A stretch of 64,000 bases of DNA from Protea cynaroides (GCA_028583415.1 CM053270.1:63973517-64037516), one strand, 5' to 3'. Shown: positions 45,566-57,707, counted from the stretch's first letter. Made by a program: numbers and translations. Notes: generated by a model not told the origin, from the letters alone.

Positions 45566-46427
45566 TAAGGGTGTTAAATATTGTGGTTTTGATTTAACGG
45601 TTTGATTCGATTTCAATTCAATGCAAATGAATAACTAAAAAATCCGGATCCGATATGAATTTGAATCCATTTAGGAGAATCCAAATTTGAGCAATCGACT
45701 TTGTATAACAGGGGGTAGGATTCGGATATGGATCCAGATATCAGTCAAACGTCCAAGGTTATATCCGCTCCATTTAGCTTAGTATTAAAACACATTTAAC
45801 CTTACGTTTTAAAGTATTAAGATGCATATATCTTACTTTTTTATATAGTCATTTAAGGTTTGTTTCTTATTTTCTTAGGATAGACTAAATATTTGTTTTA
45901 AACTATGATTTTCTTTCATTGTCCTTGCAATTTGTATTCCAAATCCATTTTTTGGATTCAAATCGTACTTTAACCGGTTAAATTTCGAATTCGGATTCAC
46001 GATTTTAGTTTTTATACATTCATTGGATTTCAGATCGGATTCGGATAGGATAATTGATAAATGGATTCGGATTCAGATAGTAATGAATCTAATTCGAATT
46101 CGATTCATTTACATCCCTAATGCAAATAGAATAAAACTAAAATCAAACCATTTATTTAAACAGTTTCAAAGTACTTGCCAAATCTGATTATCCAGTTTTT
46201 TAAAAGTTTGGTGGGTAGACGAGGAAGAGTGAATTAGGAACAAAAGAGAGGGGGAGAGAAATGCGAGTGAGAGAAAACATTTAAACCTTCTTAAGACTAA
46301 AATCGAACTGATTAACTAAACGGTCTCGTTTTTAAACCAAAAACACATCATTTAATAAAAAATTTCAAAGTTTTGGTTCAAACGGCCTAATTGATTTTGG
46401 TAAATCGGCTCTTTCTTAACATCCTTA
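45566..46427. mobile_element. hAT-like element (outer), host of a nested element
   Basis: Ends TAAGGGTGTTAAATA and TTCTTAACATCCTTA are inverted. Flanks CCCGTAAT (45558-45565) and GCTGTAAT (46428-46435) match at six of eight bases, fitting a decayed 8-bp duplication. Its own sequence is about 363 bp once the insert at 45629-46119 and its 8-bp duplication are removed. Confidence 0.62.
45629..46119. mobile_element. hAT element, family 3, copy 2, nested
   Basis: The right end TTTACATCCCTA and the interior match 9652-10154. The left end has decayed (GAATAACTAAAAA). A perfect 8-bp duplication ATGCAAAT lies at 45621-45628 and 46120-46127. It sits inside the element at 45566-46427, so it is the younger insertion. 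Confidence 0.8.
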
Positions 46428-47403
46428 GCTGTAATGCTGAATGTGATTTTTTATGGGTTTCTTCTTGAAAGCTACATTCCATTTTTAGGAAGGTACCACC
46501 AATGACCAACCATGGTATGCGATCTGCTTACGAAAGTAACCAATATAGGCAAACCAACCCATCTCCAACCTCAAGGCCTTAAAACAGTTAAAACTCAATT
46601 TGGCTTATTTTAAGAAGAATGTTTTGCAAGTGTTCATCTTAAATCCCAATTAAACAAATGGACATAACTATTTAATGGTGTAAAATAATCCCATCTCTGA
46701 TACAGTTTAATAAACTAAACATGGTACAAAGCAAAAGCAATCCAATTTTGTTTCCTTCTACATAAAGAGATATATCAAATCCCATCGGTATCAGATGAAT
46801 GTATATTAGAGTGACATTTGCAGGAGAGAGAGAGAAGAGGGAGAGAGAGACCTGCTAAGAATCAAAAGGAGGTCCACGAAGGAAATGAAGAAACATTATT
46901 CAGAAGGGAAAAGAGGGAAAGAGACAGAGCAACATGGCAATGAGAGAGAGAGAGAGAGGGTGAGGAAAAAAGCCAAAACACCTTCTCTCCCTCTGCTGCA
47001 CATCCTCAGTAAGGTCCCCACCCATTCACAAAGACATAACATTCAACCATTCTTTTCACAACCCAAGTTAACTCCATTCCCAAAAGCTTCTCTTCCCAAC
47101 AAATAAGTCTCTATAACTTTACAACAAAAAGAAAACCCTCTGTTTAGTGTTTACCCATTTCTCTCTCTTCCTCCTCTTTTTCACCACAATTCTCGATCAC
47201 TAACAAAATCTCTTTTTTTTTTTCTTCTTTTTTTTTTTTGTCAAGGAAAAAGAACAAAAATTTACCATCCTCAAAATCCATCTCTTCTTCACAATAATCT
47301 CAATAATCTGCACAGAATCAGACAATTTCCAAAACAATAAATCAGAAGACATGAAAAGCAATGACAATGAAAGAAACCCATCTCCCAATTTTCCAGTACT
47401 CAC
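46428..47403. other. 3' flank of PDLP; GA/CT-rich
   Basis: Contains GA-rich tracts (46824-46850, 46940-46960) and T-rich tracts (47212-47240). The last small exon and 3' UTR of the PDLP gene on minus should lie here, but I could not identify the exon. Confidence 0.4.
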
Positions 47404-48381
47404 CATCACGTTTCTTAAGCAAAGATCTGATGAACATCAAGCATATGACTACAAATCCCAAAGCTGCAGCCCCTCCCACAACAATTGCTATAGTCTTCCC
47501 TGCATTTTGCCCTATACCTACATCACTCAAAACAATGACAGATTCAGAGTTCCATTAAAGGGGAGAAGAAAACCCACAAATCTAACTTGAGCAGAGACCT
47601 AAAAACCATACCAAAAGAGATAGCATGAGCAATATTTACCTGAAGAAGATCTCCTCGTGATCCCATTTGGGTAGTAAGAATAGCTGATAAAGCACCTGTG
47701 AAGATAAACTTGGCCAGAGATGGCGCTTCCACATTCAACCTGAGCTTTCTGCACAGCAGTTTTCACGCAGTCTCCACAATCTGAAGTTCCCAAATCTCCC
47801 TCACACTGAGCCACCACATACACCGATTGATAACTCGTTGTGTAGAACCCCTTACTGCTCGCCACACCACTTTCAAGTACAGAAAATGCTGTGTCTCTCC
47901 TCTCCTCAAAACCACTCCCTGCAGCTTGTGAAGTACCACATGTCTTGTAGAGCATCTCCACCCCAGAAATTTCAGGAAACCCAGAGATCTGATAGAGCAT
48001 GTAGCAACCATAGAGCTGAACCCTAGCTGCCACGGAATTTCCACACAGATGCTTCGACATGTCAGGGAGCTTGCTCACGCAACTGTAGCATTCCTCATTA
48101 GTGAGATCTCCCCTGCATTGAAATAAACCAGAAATGGTGGCTCCGCTTCCACCTGTGCTGGTTTTGAAGAAGGCTGCCTGAGAGGCCTGAGCTGTGAGAG
48201 AAGCGAAAAGCGAAGAGAGGGTTTGTGAGTAACTGGGATCCGAGAATGACTGACTGGCACAACCCTTGTAAACCAAAGCGTTGGTATTGGAGGCGGTTTT
48301 TACGGATTGAAGAAACCCAAAACCTGCTAAGAAGAAGAGAGTGAAGGAGAAGAGGCAAAAGGGATTTGTGATAAAACCCAT
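47404..48381 (-). CDS. PDLP: Plasmodesmata-located DUF26 protein (PDLP-type)
   Basis: PDLPs are type I membrane proteins at plasmodesmata that regulate callose and cell-to-cell traffic. Exon 1 (48381-47640) encodes a signal peptide (about residues 1-30, FCLFSFTLFFLAGF) and two DUF26/Gnk2 domains, each with the C-x8-C-x2-C motif: CRGDLTNEECYSC and CEGDLGTSDCGDC. Intron 1 is 122 bp (GTAAAT...GTAG). Exon 2 (47517-47404) joins in phase and encodes the membrane helix (TIAIVVGGAAALGFVVICLM) with a basic stop-transfer RSLLKKRD. A consensus donor GTGAGT follows KKRD, so a tiny third exon probably ends the protein. If not spliced, the frame would stop at 47342 after about 20 more residues. No kinase domain follows, which separates it from CRK receptor kinases. 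Length is about 285 residues, as usual for PDLPs. All motif cysteines are intact and the frame is clean. It is the only intact gene here. The subgroup (PDLP6/7/8-like) is a guess. Confidence 0.9.
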
Positions 48382-49690
48382 CTGCAGGAGGCTTCTCTCA
48401 AATCATTGCTGATTATCTTTCGGAGGGATTTTTTGTGGTTTGCAGAGTAGTGTTCCGTTAAGAAATGGGTAAAGTTTGATGGGTTGATTTTGGAGTTTTC
48501 TTGCAGAGGGCTCTGTAGCAGTTTTCTTTCTTTTTGGATGGCCTACATCTGTCTAACTTTGGAGATGCAGAGATGGGTATCTTTTTCTCTGTGAAGGTAT
48601 TGTAATTGTGTAAATATAATAATACTGAAATAATAAAATAATATTTTTTTATGCAAATGCTTGATTCATTTTTTTAAATAAATTTAATTTTTATGGAGAA
48701 TGAATCCAACAGTACTTACTGGTTTATGAAATTATTTAAGAAACAAAAGGAAATATTCTCTTAAAGGAGGTGTGGTAAAAAGTTGGGGGAGGGAATTTAA
48801 TAATTTTATGGGAGGGAAGTGAAAGCAGAGGTGTTTGAACTAGGGTTTGAATTTGACACTCTTATTCAATGTCTCTTTTTCTTTCTCATGGGTATTTATT
48901 TATTTATTTATTTTGATAGATTTAAAATCCATAAAGTAACCAGTAAAATTTGATGATTTGGAGAGATTCATGAGAAAATTTGAATAAACGATTTCTTTGG
49001 ACTTAGACTAGACATTACATTACGAAACATTTTTATGGATTTTCATGTTATGGGAAATAATTCTCTCAACAGCGCCTCATTCTTTATCTTTCTTATTTGG
49101 CAGTCTTTCTTTTTCCCTGTTCTTATTAATTATTTATTGTCATTTATATTCATAAATTTTTTTTTTTTTTGGGTAAAATTTTATATTCATTAGTGAGAGT
49201 GTAGAACAGGAACCCTATCCCATTTTGTATTCTAATGAAATTAGAATAGCAGTTGGATGGATCTCTGTGTTCGGGTTTCAGAAATAAGTATTCCTACCAT
49301 TCAATCTTTCATCTTTCATAGAGTGATGGAGTGATTGGGACAGGTGATGGAGTGGCACTGGAGGAATATACGTACACGTGGAAGGGAAAGAAGATTTTAT
49401 GGCAAATTTTTGGATGCTTTATTGCCTGCTCCTTCATGGTGCTTACGTCAATATGATCTGCCACAGAGAGGGTTCTTTCGGTAAACCAGCGGTTGTATAG
49501 GAAAGCTCTTTGTCATATCAGTAAGTTTCTTCACAGGTGGTGGGCCTGTTTGATAATATTTCTTTTCTTTATCCATTGCTTTGCTTTGCAATTAATTTTT
49601 TAGAGCAGAGCTGTTTGATAATACTGTTTTAGATTTGATTCTAAAACTTATTAAAAATAAAAAAAAAATTTGATAAAAATGAATTTGAAA
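48382..49690. other. Upstream region of PDLP
   Basis: Presumed promoter and 5' UTR of PDLP on minus near 48382-48650, followed by AT-rich DNA. No TATA box stands out clearly. No other gene seen. Confidence 0.45.
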
Positions 49691-49699
49691 TCGATTTCA

Positions 49700-49825
49700 G
49701 ATCTGATGGTGGTGGTGGTGATAATAGCCATAGTGGTGATAGTGGTGGTGGTGATAGTGATGGCAGTGGTGGTAGGTGGTGAGGGTGGGTGGTGTTAGCG
49801 GTTGTGGTAGTGGCGATGGCAGTCA
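49700..49825. repeat. GGT/GAT-rich simple repeat
   Basis: Imperfect GGTGGTGGTGATAGT trinucleotide repeats. The minus-strand frame is a low-complexity artefact. Confidence 0.9.
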
Positions 49826-50134
49826 AGCCTTGTTTTAGCTTGATTCTCTTTTTTAACTCTGTTTCATTTGTTCTGGAGTAACAAGAGTTAATTTTTTTAA
49901 CTCTCAAATTTGGGATCCCAACGACAAATGGAGTCATTGGCTCCCTAGGAGCTTGGAATTAGATCGGATTTACTAAACAGTATTCAGCTCTCAAATTGTT
50001 ATTAAAGAGACAGAATCAAAGAAATCCAAGAATGGAAATGTTATCAAAAGGGCCTCTGAGAGCCATCTTGGCACACACTTGTATTGCCACATTGGTCATA
50101 TGAGGCTTAAGTTTTGTGCACAAATAGCTATATA

Positions 50135-50739
50135 TAGGGCTACAATAGGGCCGGATTGGGCCGGATTTTTCAAAACCCTAACCCCAACCCTGACTATTGA
50201 AACTTAACCCTAACCCAGCCCAACCCTGCTAGGGTCAGAAAATGTACAACCCTGACCCTGACAGGGTTGGGCTTAACCCTAATCTGCCCTGATTGACCCT
50301 GACAGGACCGGGTTGGGTCGGGTCAACCCTGACTAACCCTGATTCAGGGTTAGATTGATCTTGATATTGATCCTGATTGACCCTAAATATACAACAAATT
50401 ATCAAATAACAATTACAACTTAAAACATATGACAAATACAAGCAACCTATGATATTCTTTTAAGAACCTAACAAATACAAATCAAATCAGTTTAAATGTT
50501 TAACAAGGAACAAATACAAATCATACATATATTTATAAATATATTCAAATATATACAGGGTCGGGTTGGGCCGGGTTCAACCCAGGGGGTCAACTCTAAC
50601 CCAACCCAACCCTGCCAGGGTTCATATAAAATTGAACCCTAACCCAGCCCTGTTAGGGTTCGGACCGGGTTCAAACCTTGCCAGGGTTCAGGGTGGGCCT
50701 GGGCGGGTTCGGATTGTCAGGGTAAAACTTGCACTCCTA
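50135..50739. mobile_element. Non-autonomous hAT element, family 4
   Basis: A 605-bp element with ends TAGGGCTACAA and TTGCACTCCTA (roughly inverted) and a perfect 8-bp duplication GCTATATA (50127-50134, 50740-50747). Both ends are dense in ACCCTAACCC, GGGTTGGG and CCCTGAC words; the centre is AT-rich. No transposase. The flank open frames on both strands are by-products. Confidence 0.78.
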
Positions 50740-50747
50740 GCTATATA

Positions 50748-51182
50748 GGAATTTGCTCACGTGTTAAGGTTCAATCTAAATAGAATACGAGTAACAAAAT
50801 AGAGTTTTGAAAAAAAAAATACCAAATGAGAGAATATAAACCATTGGAAAGAGTACGGCATATGCATGGGAAAAAAAATGGAAATGCATGCTAATTGCTA
50901 AGACAGGGGGTTATATAGTTAAATATGATCTTAAAATTTTATGGATTATTCAGATTGTTTTCTATATATTCAACAGTTACAATTTGCTAAAATCATCTCT
51001 CGCTGTGTAAAGGCACAAATGTCACTTGATAAATCCACATCAAAAAGTTTCAGCCTCATCTCCACCATATGATCCCCAAGTTTAGGTTATTTATTGAATT
51101 TTTTTTAGTGGTTGGTTGAATTTAAAAGTTGTTAAAATTTAAATAATATATATTTTAAATTTCAAAAAGGGTTCTCTGAGCA
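50748..51182. other. No gene seen
   Basis: AT-rich, without recognisable elements. Confidence 0.5.
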
Positions 51183-51292
51183 AGCAAAGGTGGGATTCAA
51201 ATCTTTCACCTGAACCGACAGGGAGCTTCAGTTTAGAATCCAAGCCCAAGTGTCGTCTATCCAATTGGGGCGCTATCTCTCCTCCAGATTCT
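51183..51292 (-). mobile_element. tRNA-like / SINE-like fragment
   Basis: On minus, GATAGCGCCCCAATTGGATA looks like box A and AGATTTGAATCCCACC like box B. No proper acceptor stem is formed, so I do not call a tRNA gene. Confidence 0.35.
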
Positions 51293-51588
51293 CTTGGAAC
51301 AGAAGATGTGATCTGCAAAAGTGTATGAATCCAATGTATACGGATTTTCTTGTTTTTGAAATTTTAGATTTATAACATTTTAAATTTTCATCTATTGTAA
51401 AACTTATCTTTTATTTAGATATCCGACAAATAAACAAATTTATCCCCGTTTCATTAGAAGGAAAGTGGAGAAACGAAATAGAATCGAGCAAATAAAATAA
51501 AATAAAAATCATTGGTGAAATGAAGTTAAATGGGAAATGAATAATGAAACTTGGTATAGTGGTGTTTAGTTATATATAAGGGATTTTT

Positions 51589-51773
51589 TTATTGACACCT
51601 CTCAAGATGTCAAATGATTTGGTACTTTACTTCTTACCCTTGTATTATTTATATATTTATTTTTTTAATGAGGGTATTCCATGTCATTTCACATCTATTC
51701 AAAAACCATGAGAAAAACCCCTAATTAAAAGAGGACATCATGTTTTAAAGACACTCCTAGGGGTGTCATTGAG
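51589..51773. mobile_element. MITE-like element
   Basis: TATTGACACCTCTCAAGATG on the left inverts the right-hand ACTCCTAGGGGTGTCATTG. The centre is AT-rich. No target duplication settled. Confidence 0.5.
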
Positions 51774-52055
51774 ACAGTAAAGAAGAAATGAAAAAGAATT
51801 TGTGACTTTACTTCACATTCCCTTGCTTTATTTCTAGCCAATTGGACTCTTTGGAGAAGTACATTACATTACACCATACAGGGGTGTGTTGCATCAAGTG
51901 TTAAGGAGAGGTAGAGAAGGTTGGAGGAGCAAGATTTTAGATGTATTTTTTGTTCATATAAGATAGGACGTCTTAGTACACGGGAATCAAACTACTACAT
52001 GTCAGTATGGATCCATGGGATTAATCACACCAATGGTCTGGATACCTGTCGTTAA

Positions 52056-52092
<37 letters not shown>

Positions 52093-53072
52093 ACCACACG
52101 TCTAATAATATCTTATCATTTCAGATAAAATATTACCAAAAAAGAAAAAAAAAAAGATGACCAATGATTTATAAGGTGAACTGTTGTTGTATTCCATAAT
52201 TTTTAAGGAAAGATTTGGATTCCCCTCCTAATTAACATCAAAACAAAACTAGGTAGTTGTTAAGGAAAGATCAACTATTTAAGGCTCATAATTTATGGGA
52301 CCCAAGCATCGTAGTAAAGCATCAACAAATAATTGTGAGGAATTTCAATTATCCAAATGGTAGACCATCAAATCCATATATATTCTTATAATTTTAATTT
52401 TTTTAGTTTCTTGCTATTGTTTTTGTAGTTTCTTTAGAGAGAGAGAGAGAGAGAAGGGATCGACAGGTTATCACGTGTATTGATATACAAGGGACTCACA
52501 TAGTCGGGGAGGATAAAAAAAGGAAGGAAATTGTGGAAGTGAGGGCACTACACCGACATTGTGTTTTCCTCCCTCTCTCCCTCTCTATGTCTTGGATAAC
52601 CAGTTTCTCAACTTTTTTTTTCTAAAGGAAAAGCATATCAAGACCCGTGGGACTTTTTTATGATTATTTGTTTGTCATGTGACACATATCTTGAATTTAG
52701 GGTTTCTTTTTCAGTTAAGGCTCCGTTTGTTTGTTTTAATGAAAAATTTTACTTATAATGTTTTTTATATAAAAAAATTCAATATTTATTTTTAAGGACT
52801 TAAAAAAGAAGAATTTTGGTCTTAAAACAGATGCAACAGACTGATCACCCTCTTATAGTTGATCCATAACAATCCCTCATCAAGTCATCTACAGAGATAC
52901 CTTGAATATTAGCACAATGATAACCTACCTTAATGGGTAAAGCATATATCTCTTTTGATGTGTATAAAAGTCACCCATTAATTTTACCACAAAAAAAAAA
53001 GAAGAGAAGAAGAAGAAGAAGAAGAAACCACCAACCACCAACCAATACAATTAGGGGTATTTTCGTTCATAA
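51774..53072. other. No gene seen; simple repeats
   Basis: AT-rich DNA with an A run of 34 (52057-52090), a GA run (52436-52453) and a GAA run (53000-53025). Near 52721-52790, CTCCGTTTGTTT is followed by AAAATTTTAC, which resembles one end of the MITE at 55464 without its partner. Confidence 0.5.
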
Positions 53073-53080
53073 TATTTTTG

Positions 53081-53721
53081 TAAGGGTGTCAAAAATGGGC
53101 CCAGCCCGGTAGCACGGACCGAACCGATCTGATATAATCCGAACCTAGTCCGGACCGAATCTTATTGGACAGGTTTCAGTCTCGTCTTGTAAAGCCCGAC
53201 ACCGTTTCAGCCCAAACTCAAATCAAACCAGACCGACCCGTTAAGAACCCTGAACCAGAATACCTAATCCGAACATCGGTAAGGTCCATCCGAGCCCAGT
53301 TTCTTAATTTTAATAGTTTTAAATTTTGATGGATTATATTACACTGTTATAGTTCACTTATTTATCCGAAAGATTATATGAATCTATAGTTGAAAAGAGT
53401 ATGTTAATTGTTACAATTTATTGAATTACATACATATAGAAGGAATGATGCTAATTTTAAAGATAGAAATAATAAAATAGGCTATATATCTTATATATAA
53501 ATAAACTCGATAAACTTGATAAGCCCGGTCTGGACCGAATCAGCTTGAAATCACCTCAATAAGCTCAGCCTGATAATAAACCGACACCGGACCAGCCCGT
53601 TAGTTATTGTGTCCAGTGCAGCCCAACCCAGCCCGAACTCTTAATGGACATGTTTTGGACTGGGCTTATAAAACCTGATACTAGTTCAATCCTGACCGAA
53701 ACCGGTCCATTGACACCCTTA
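53081..53721. mobile_element. Non-autonomous hAT element, family 1, copy 2
   Basis: A 641-bp element with TAAGGGTGTCAA and TTGACACCCTTA ends and a perfect 8-bp duplication TATTTTTG (53073-53080, 53722-53729). It is in the opposite orientation to the copies at 2798 and 55574; the interior AAATTTTGATGGATTATA is their reverse complement. Confidence 0.88.
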
Positions 53722-53729
53722 TATTTTTG

Positions 53730-55214
53730 GCATTAGAATTGCAAATGCAGTGGTGGGACCCACGTCCTCTGCTATAAATATGCTTATCTACCAAGGTTAC
53801 ATCACTTTTGACTTGCTAATTATTAATATTCACTCTCTACCATCAATTTACGTAATCACTATTGCTCGGATTTCTGATTTAAGCATCGGAGTGTAAATTA
53901 CGGACCTTGAGTTCGACCACTCTTGTGCTGGTTTCTTGTCGTCTACTGCGTAGGTTTCCTTGAGGATAATCAATCCGTATTCTAACGACAACGACTTTAA
54001 AAAAAAAAAATTCTTATTGACATTGATCCAGTGTCGTTACTTTGATCCGGTGTCATTAACACTCTCAATCAGTGTCTGTCGCATTGCACAAAAATCAAAA
54101 CCTCTCTTATGTTAAATACAAAATACCCTTTATATATTGAGATTTATGTGATGATACAATGACATCTCATGAAAAGAATTCAATATTAGACCATTGACAC
54201 CGAGGTATGTGATATAAAAGATCCCATTTTTTAAAAGAAGCAAATAAGGGTTGTCCAACCCCAAAAATATAGGCACGGCTAGTGAACACAAATAAAGGGG
54301 GCGCTACGTGGTCCATATTGGGCACTATAGGGTCCATTACCGGGTCCATAGTGGGCACTACACTCCATATCCTATGTTTCTCCAGTACTTTCAAGAGAAT
54401 ATGGGCAATGAATAATAAGAATGTGACACAGGAAAAGGTGACATAAGCTGATAGACATCCACATTGTTTAAATGCCAACCATATACGATGTCACAGAAAT
54501 TGACAACCATGTGGGAACACCAAAAATCTAATAAGTTGCATTAATAAAAAGAGTTCATTAAGATTTACCCCAAAAAAAAAAGGTCCCTTCAGCAAACAAA
54601 CAATGTAGACCACTCTACATGGCCAAATTTGGGTTAAGAAGTTCATATGTGATTAGTTTGTTTTCATGCCAAGCATATTGGCTTCAATCTGCAGTTTATA
54701 TGGATCTTATTTATGCTTAATGAATTCAAGTTGAACTGTATCTATGTGTATGCCTATCAAACCTATTTATGTAGTCCATAACCCTTTATTCAATTAAAAG
54801 TTACTGAATCCCATAGTATTTCAAGGGAGTCCATCAATTTACAAGTTTGCACTTTTTAAGGATGGAAATTTTACATCGTGTCAAAACGGGTTTTACTATC
54901 TATCTCCAGTTTTCACATGTTAACAGTACGTGTTACCACACGTGTGGGGTACTACACGTGTGGGGGAGGGGGAGTGCTAGGAGTTTAATCCCAGATTGAC
55001 TATCAAATAGTCTACAACTCCCTTATATACCTGGGAATTCGTCTACCTTTCTGTTGGAAAGCTTTACAAGATCAAGTTTCCTTTTATCGATGGCGGAGAG
55101 AGAATCTCTTTCCATTTTTTGCGGTTGGATGAGACTTTAGGAATATTGGCAAGGGCATTTTGGACATTCATGTACAAAGGGAATACTAATGATGTTAGCT
55201 AGACAAGGATCAAG
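53730..55214. other. No gene seen
   Basis: AT-rich. Two CACACGTGTGG palindromes with G-box ACGTG cores sit at 54936-54965. One minus-strand frame (54478-54167) has no recognisable domain. Confidence 0.45.
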
Positions 55215-55400
55215 CTGGATTGGTTCTAATCAGATCTTCTATAGAAGGAAAGTTAGTTGGTGTGATGTACTAATCAGATCTTCTATAGAAAGAAAGTTAA
55301 TTGATGTGATGACTTAATCAGATCTTCTATTAAATGAAAGTTAATTAGTGTGATTAAATTTGATCATAATCAAATCTGCTACAGAAGGAAAGTTGGTTGG
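55215..55400. repeat. Tandem repeat, about 51-65-bp unit
   Basis: Four diverged units containing TAATCAGATCTTCTATAGAA and GGAAAGTTAGTTGGTGTGAT. Confidence 0.85.
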
Positions 55401-55463
55401 AATTCCAGTTCCATTATCTAAATAACAAATGAGATCACAATTATGGGATTCTTTTCATATATT

Positions 55464-56290
55464 GCTCCGTTTGTTTTGACATAAAATTTTATCGTAAAAT
55501 TTTATATGTAACTTTTTATATGTAAAAAAAAATTCAATTTCAATGCTTACTTCATTTTTCTTTTACCTATTAGTAAGGGTGTCAACGGGCCGGTCCGGGC
55601 CGGTTTCGGTCCGGGCTGAATCGGTGTCGGGTTTTATAAGCCCAACCCAAAACATGTCCATTAAGAGTTCGGTTGGGTTGGGCTGCCTGGACACAATAAC
55701 AATCGGCTGGTCCTGTCGATTTGTTATCGGGTTGGGTTTATTGAGGTGATTTCGGTTGGTTCGGTCCGACCGGGCTATCGCTTATCGGGCCTATTTTATA
55801 TGTAGATATTAGCCATTTTATTATTTCTATCTATAAAATTAGAATCATTCATTTTATATGCATGTAATTCAGAAATTGTAACAATTAACATCTCTTTTCA
55901 ACTATAGATTCATATAATCTTTCCGATCAGAAGTGAACTATAACGTGTAATTTCCATCAAAATTTAAACCATTAAAATTAAGCTGGGTCCGAATGGACCT
56001 TACCGTGTTTGGGTTAGGTATTATTGGTTCGGGTTGTTCGGGCTTCTTACGGGCTGGTCCGGTTTGGTTTCGGTTTGGGCTGAAACGGTGTCGGGCTTAC
56101 AAGCCGAGACCGAAACATGTCCATTAAGGTTCGGTCCGGGTTGGGTTCGGGTTATATAGGGCTGGCTCGGTCCGTGCTACCGGTCCGGGCCCATTTTTGA
56201 CACCCTTACCTATTAGAAACAAAATTTTAAATTTCTTTTACAAATAATATAATATTTTATCGTAAAATTTTACATCGAAACAAACGGAGC
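55464..56290. mobile_element. MITE split by a hAT element
   Basis: Terminal inverted repeats of about 45 bp: GCTCCGTTTGTTTTGACATA plus AAATTTTATCG on the left, and the complement CGATAAAATTTTAC-type sequence ending AACAAACGGAGC on the right. The original MITE is about 184 bp when the 635-bp hAT element and one 8-bp duplication are removed. No clear target duplication of the MITE itself. Confidence 0.75.
55574..56208. mobile_element. Non-autonomous hAT element, family 1, copy 3
   Basis: A 635-bp element with the family ends TAAGGGTGTCAA/TTGACACCCTTA and a perfect 8-bp duplication CCTATTAG (55566-55573, 56209-56216). Same orientation as copy 1. It carries many scattered one-base losses relative to copy 1 (for example ATATTAGCCATTTTATTATT where copy 1 has extra bases). 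Confidence 0.88.
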
Positions 56291-57699
56291 ATATGTGAAA
56301 ATATACTTTCTCCAACTACTTAGACCATTTTTTTCACCTAGTTTTCATTCACCCATGTTGAACATAGAATCTATTTACCTACCACCGTATTGTCATCCGA
56401 TGGGATTCTTTGGGACTCGAAGGGTAGTTTAGAAATTATGACCCACGATTATACGAGTTTTCTTCACTTGGGTGAAGAGAAACATTTTCCTTCTTTTTTG
56501 GTAGTTATGCATGTAACAAAGAAATGTAATGATGAAAATCACAAGATAAACCAAAGTCATTCAATTTTATGGTTCTTTTTCATCTAAACCATCTATTCTT
56601 ATCCAAAGTGATGAGAGTGGCCAGTAATATCTTGAGTACTGGTACATTTGCATGGACATACACCAGAAGGCAAACTAATACAAAATGATATTTAATTGAA
56701 TTAGACATTGAAACTTAACATGTGGCTAATCTAAACCATATTTTCTTTATTCAACAATCGAATCCACATCGTCTGACGGCAAACTAGATATCTTGTGACA
56801 GTTTAGAAAAATAACAGATCTTTGTGACAATAATAATTTTTCTTTTTTTATATAACTTGGATATTAAAAATTAAATAAAGAGTAAATTAATTATACCTCT
56901 CCTAGGCTTTGCCATAATTCCAAACCTATCCTATAGTTTTAATGACGAAACAACTCCTACTGGAGAAGCGAAGTTACCTTCTTGCCAACCTAACCAGAAT
57001 TTTTAAATGACGGACGGCGATGGCAACGCGCTATACTCTGACCTATAACTAAAAACACCATTTTCAGAAATTGACTTCTGACCTGATTTTTATTCTGGAC
57101 GACTAGACGGACTGGAGACGATCTTTTTTCCAGGACAACCTCTCTCGCAAGCCATCACCGTGTCCCTCTTCTCCCATCTCCATTCTCTCTCCTAGTTTTC
57201 TTTCTCTGAAACTCCTCCTCTACCGAATCATCCATCACCTCTGTTCTTAGCTATTGCTTCCTTGGATTCAAGCTGCTTGATGGATGACCAAAGTCTGCAG
57301 AGTGAACTAACCATTCCCAGACCGGATGAGCATTTCCATCAAATGTTGGCCAGCAAAACCCCTTCCTCTAGTCACAATACACCACCTCTCTTCTCTTCTT
57401 AAGTTTGCATTACTATGAACTTCACAATAACATTGGCTAAGATTTGTACAAAACGACGATCTTCCATTATAGATATGGGTTCAGAATGGATGAAATTAGC
57501 AGTTGTGAATCTGAAACTTGGGCAGTGTCCAATGTCAATAGCCATTAACCATTAACAAGATGTCGAAGAGGAAAAAAATCACCGGCGTTACTTAAATTCC
57601 AAGGAGGGAATTGTCTTCGATGCCTAAGTCAAAACCTGTAAAAAGTAGTTGGAGTTTTGTAAAGGAAGAACCAGAGCTCCTATAGTTTCACAGGTAAAG
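56291..57699. other. No gene seen
   Basis: No supportable coding region. A CT-rich stretch at 57160-57250 resembles a 5' UTR or an element interior, but no recognisable exon follows. Confidence 0.4.
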
Positions 57700-57707
57700 G
57701 GTATGAA

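Noticed and set aside
47599..48381. Secreted 260-residue DUF26 protein ending in KYCSCYLFWYGF
   Set aside because: That tail is read from the intron. A consensus donor after RRSSSG and an in-phase membrane-helix exon 122 bp away show that the PDLP model is correct.
50150..50300. Interstitial telomere repeat
   Set aside because: The ACCCTAACCC words are irregular and confined to an element bounded by an 8-bp target duplication.
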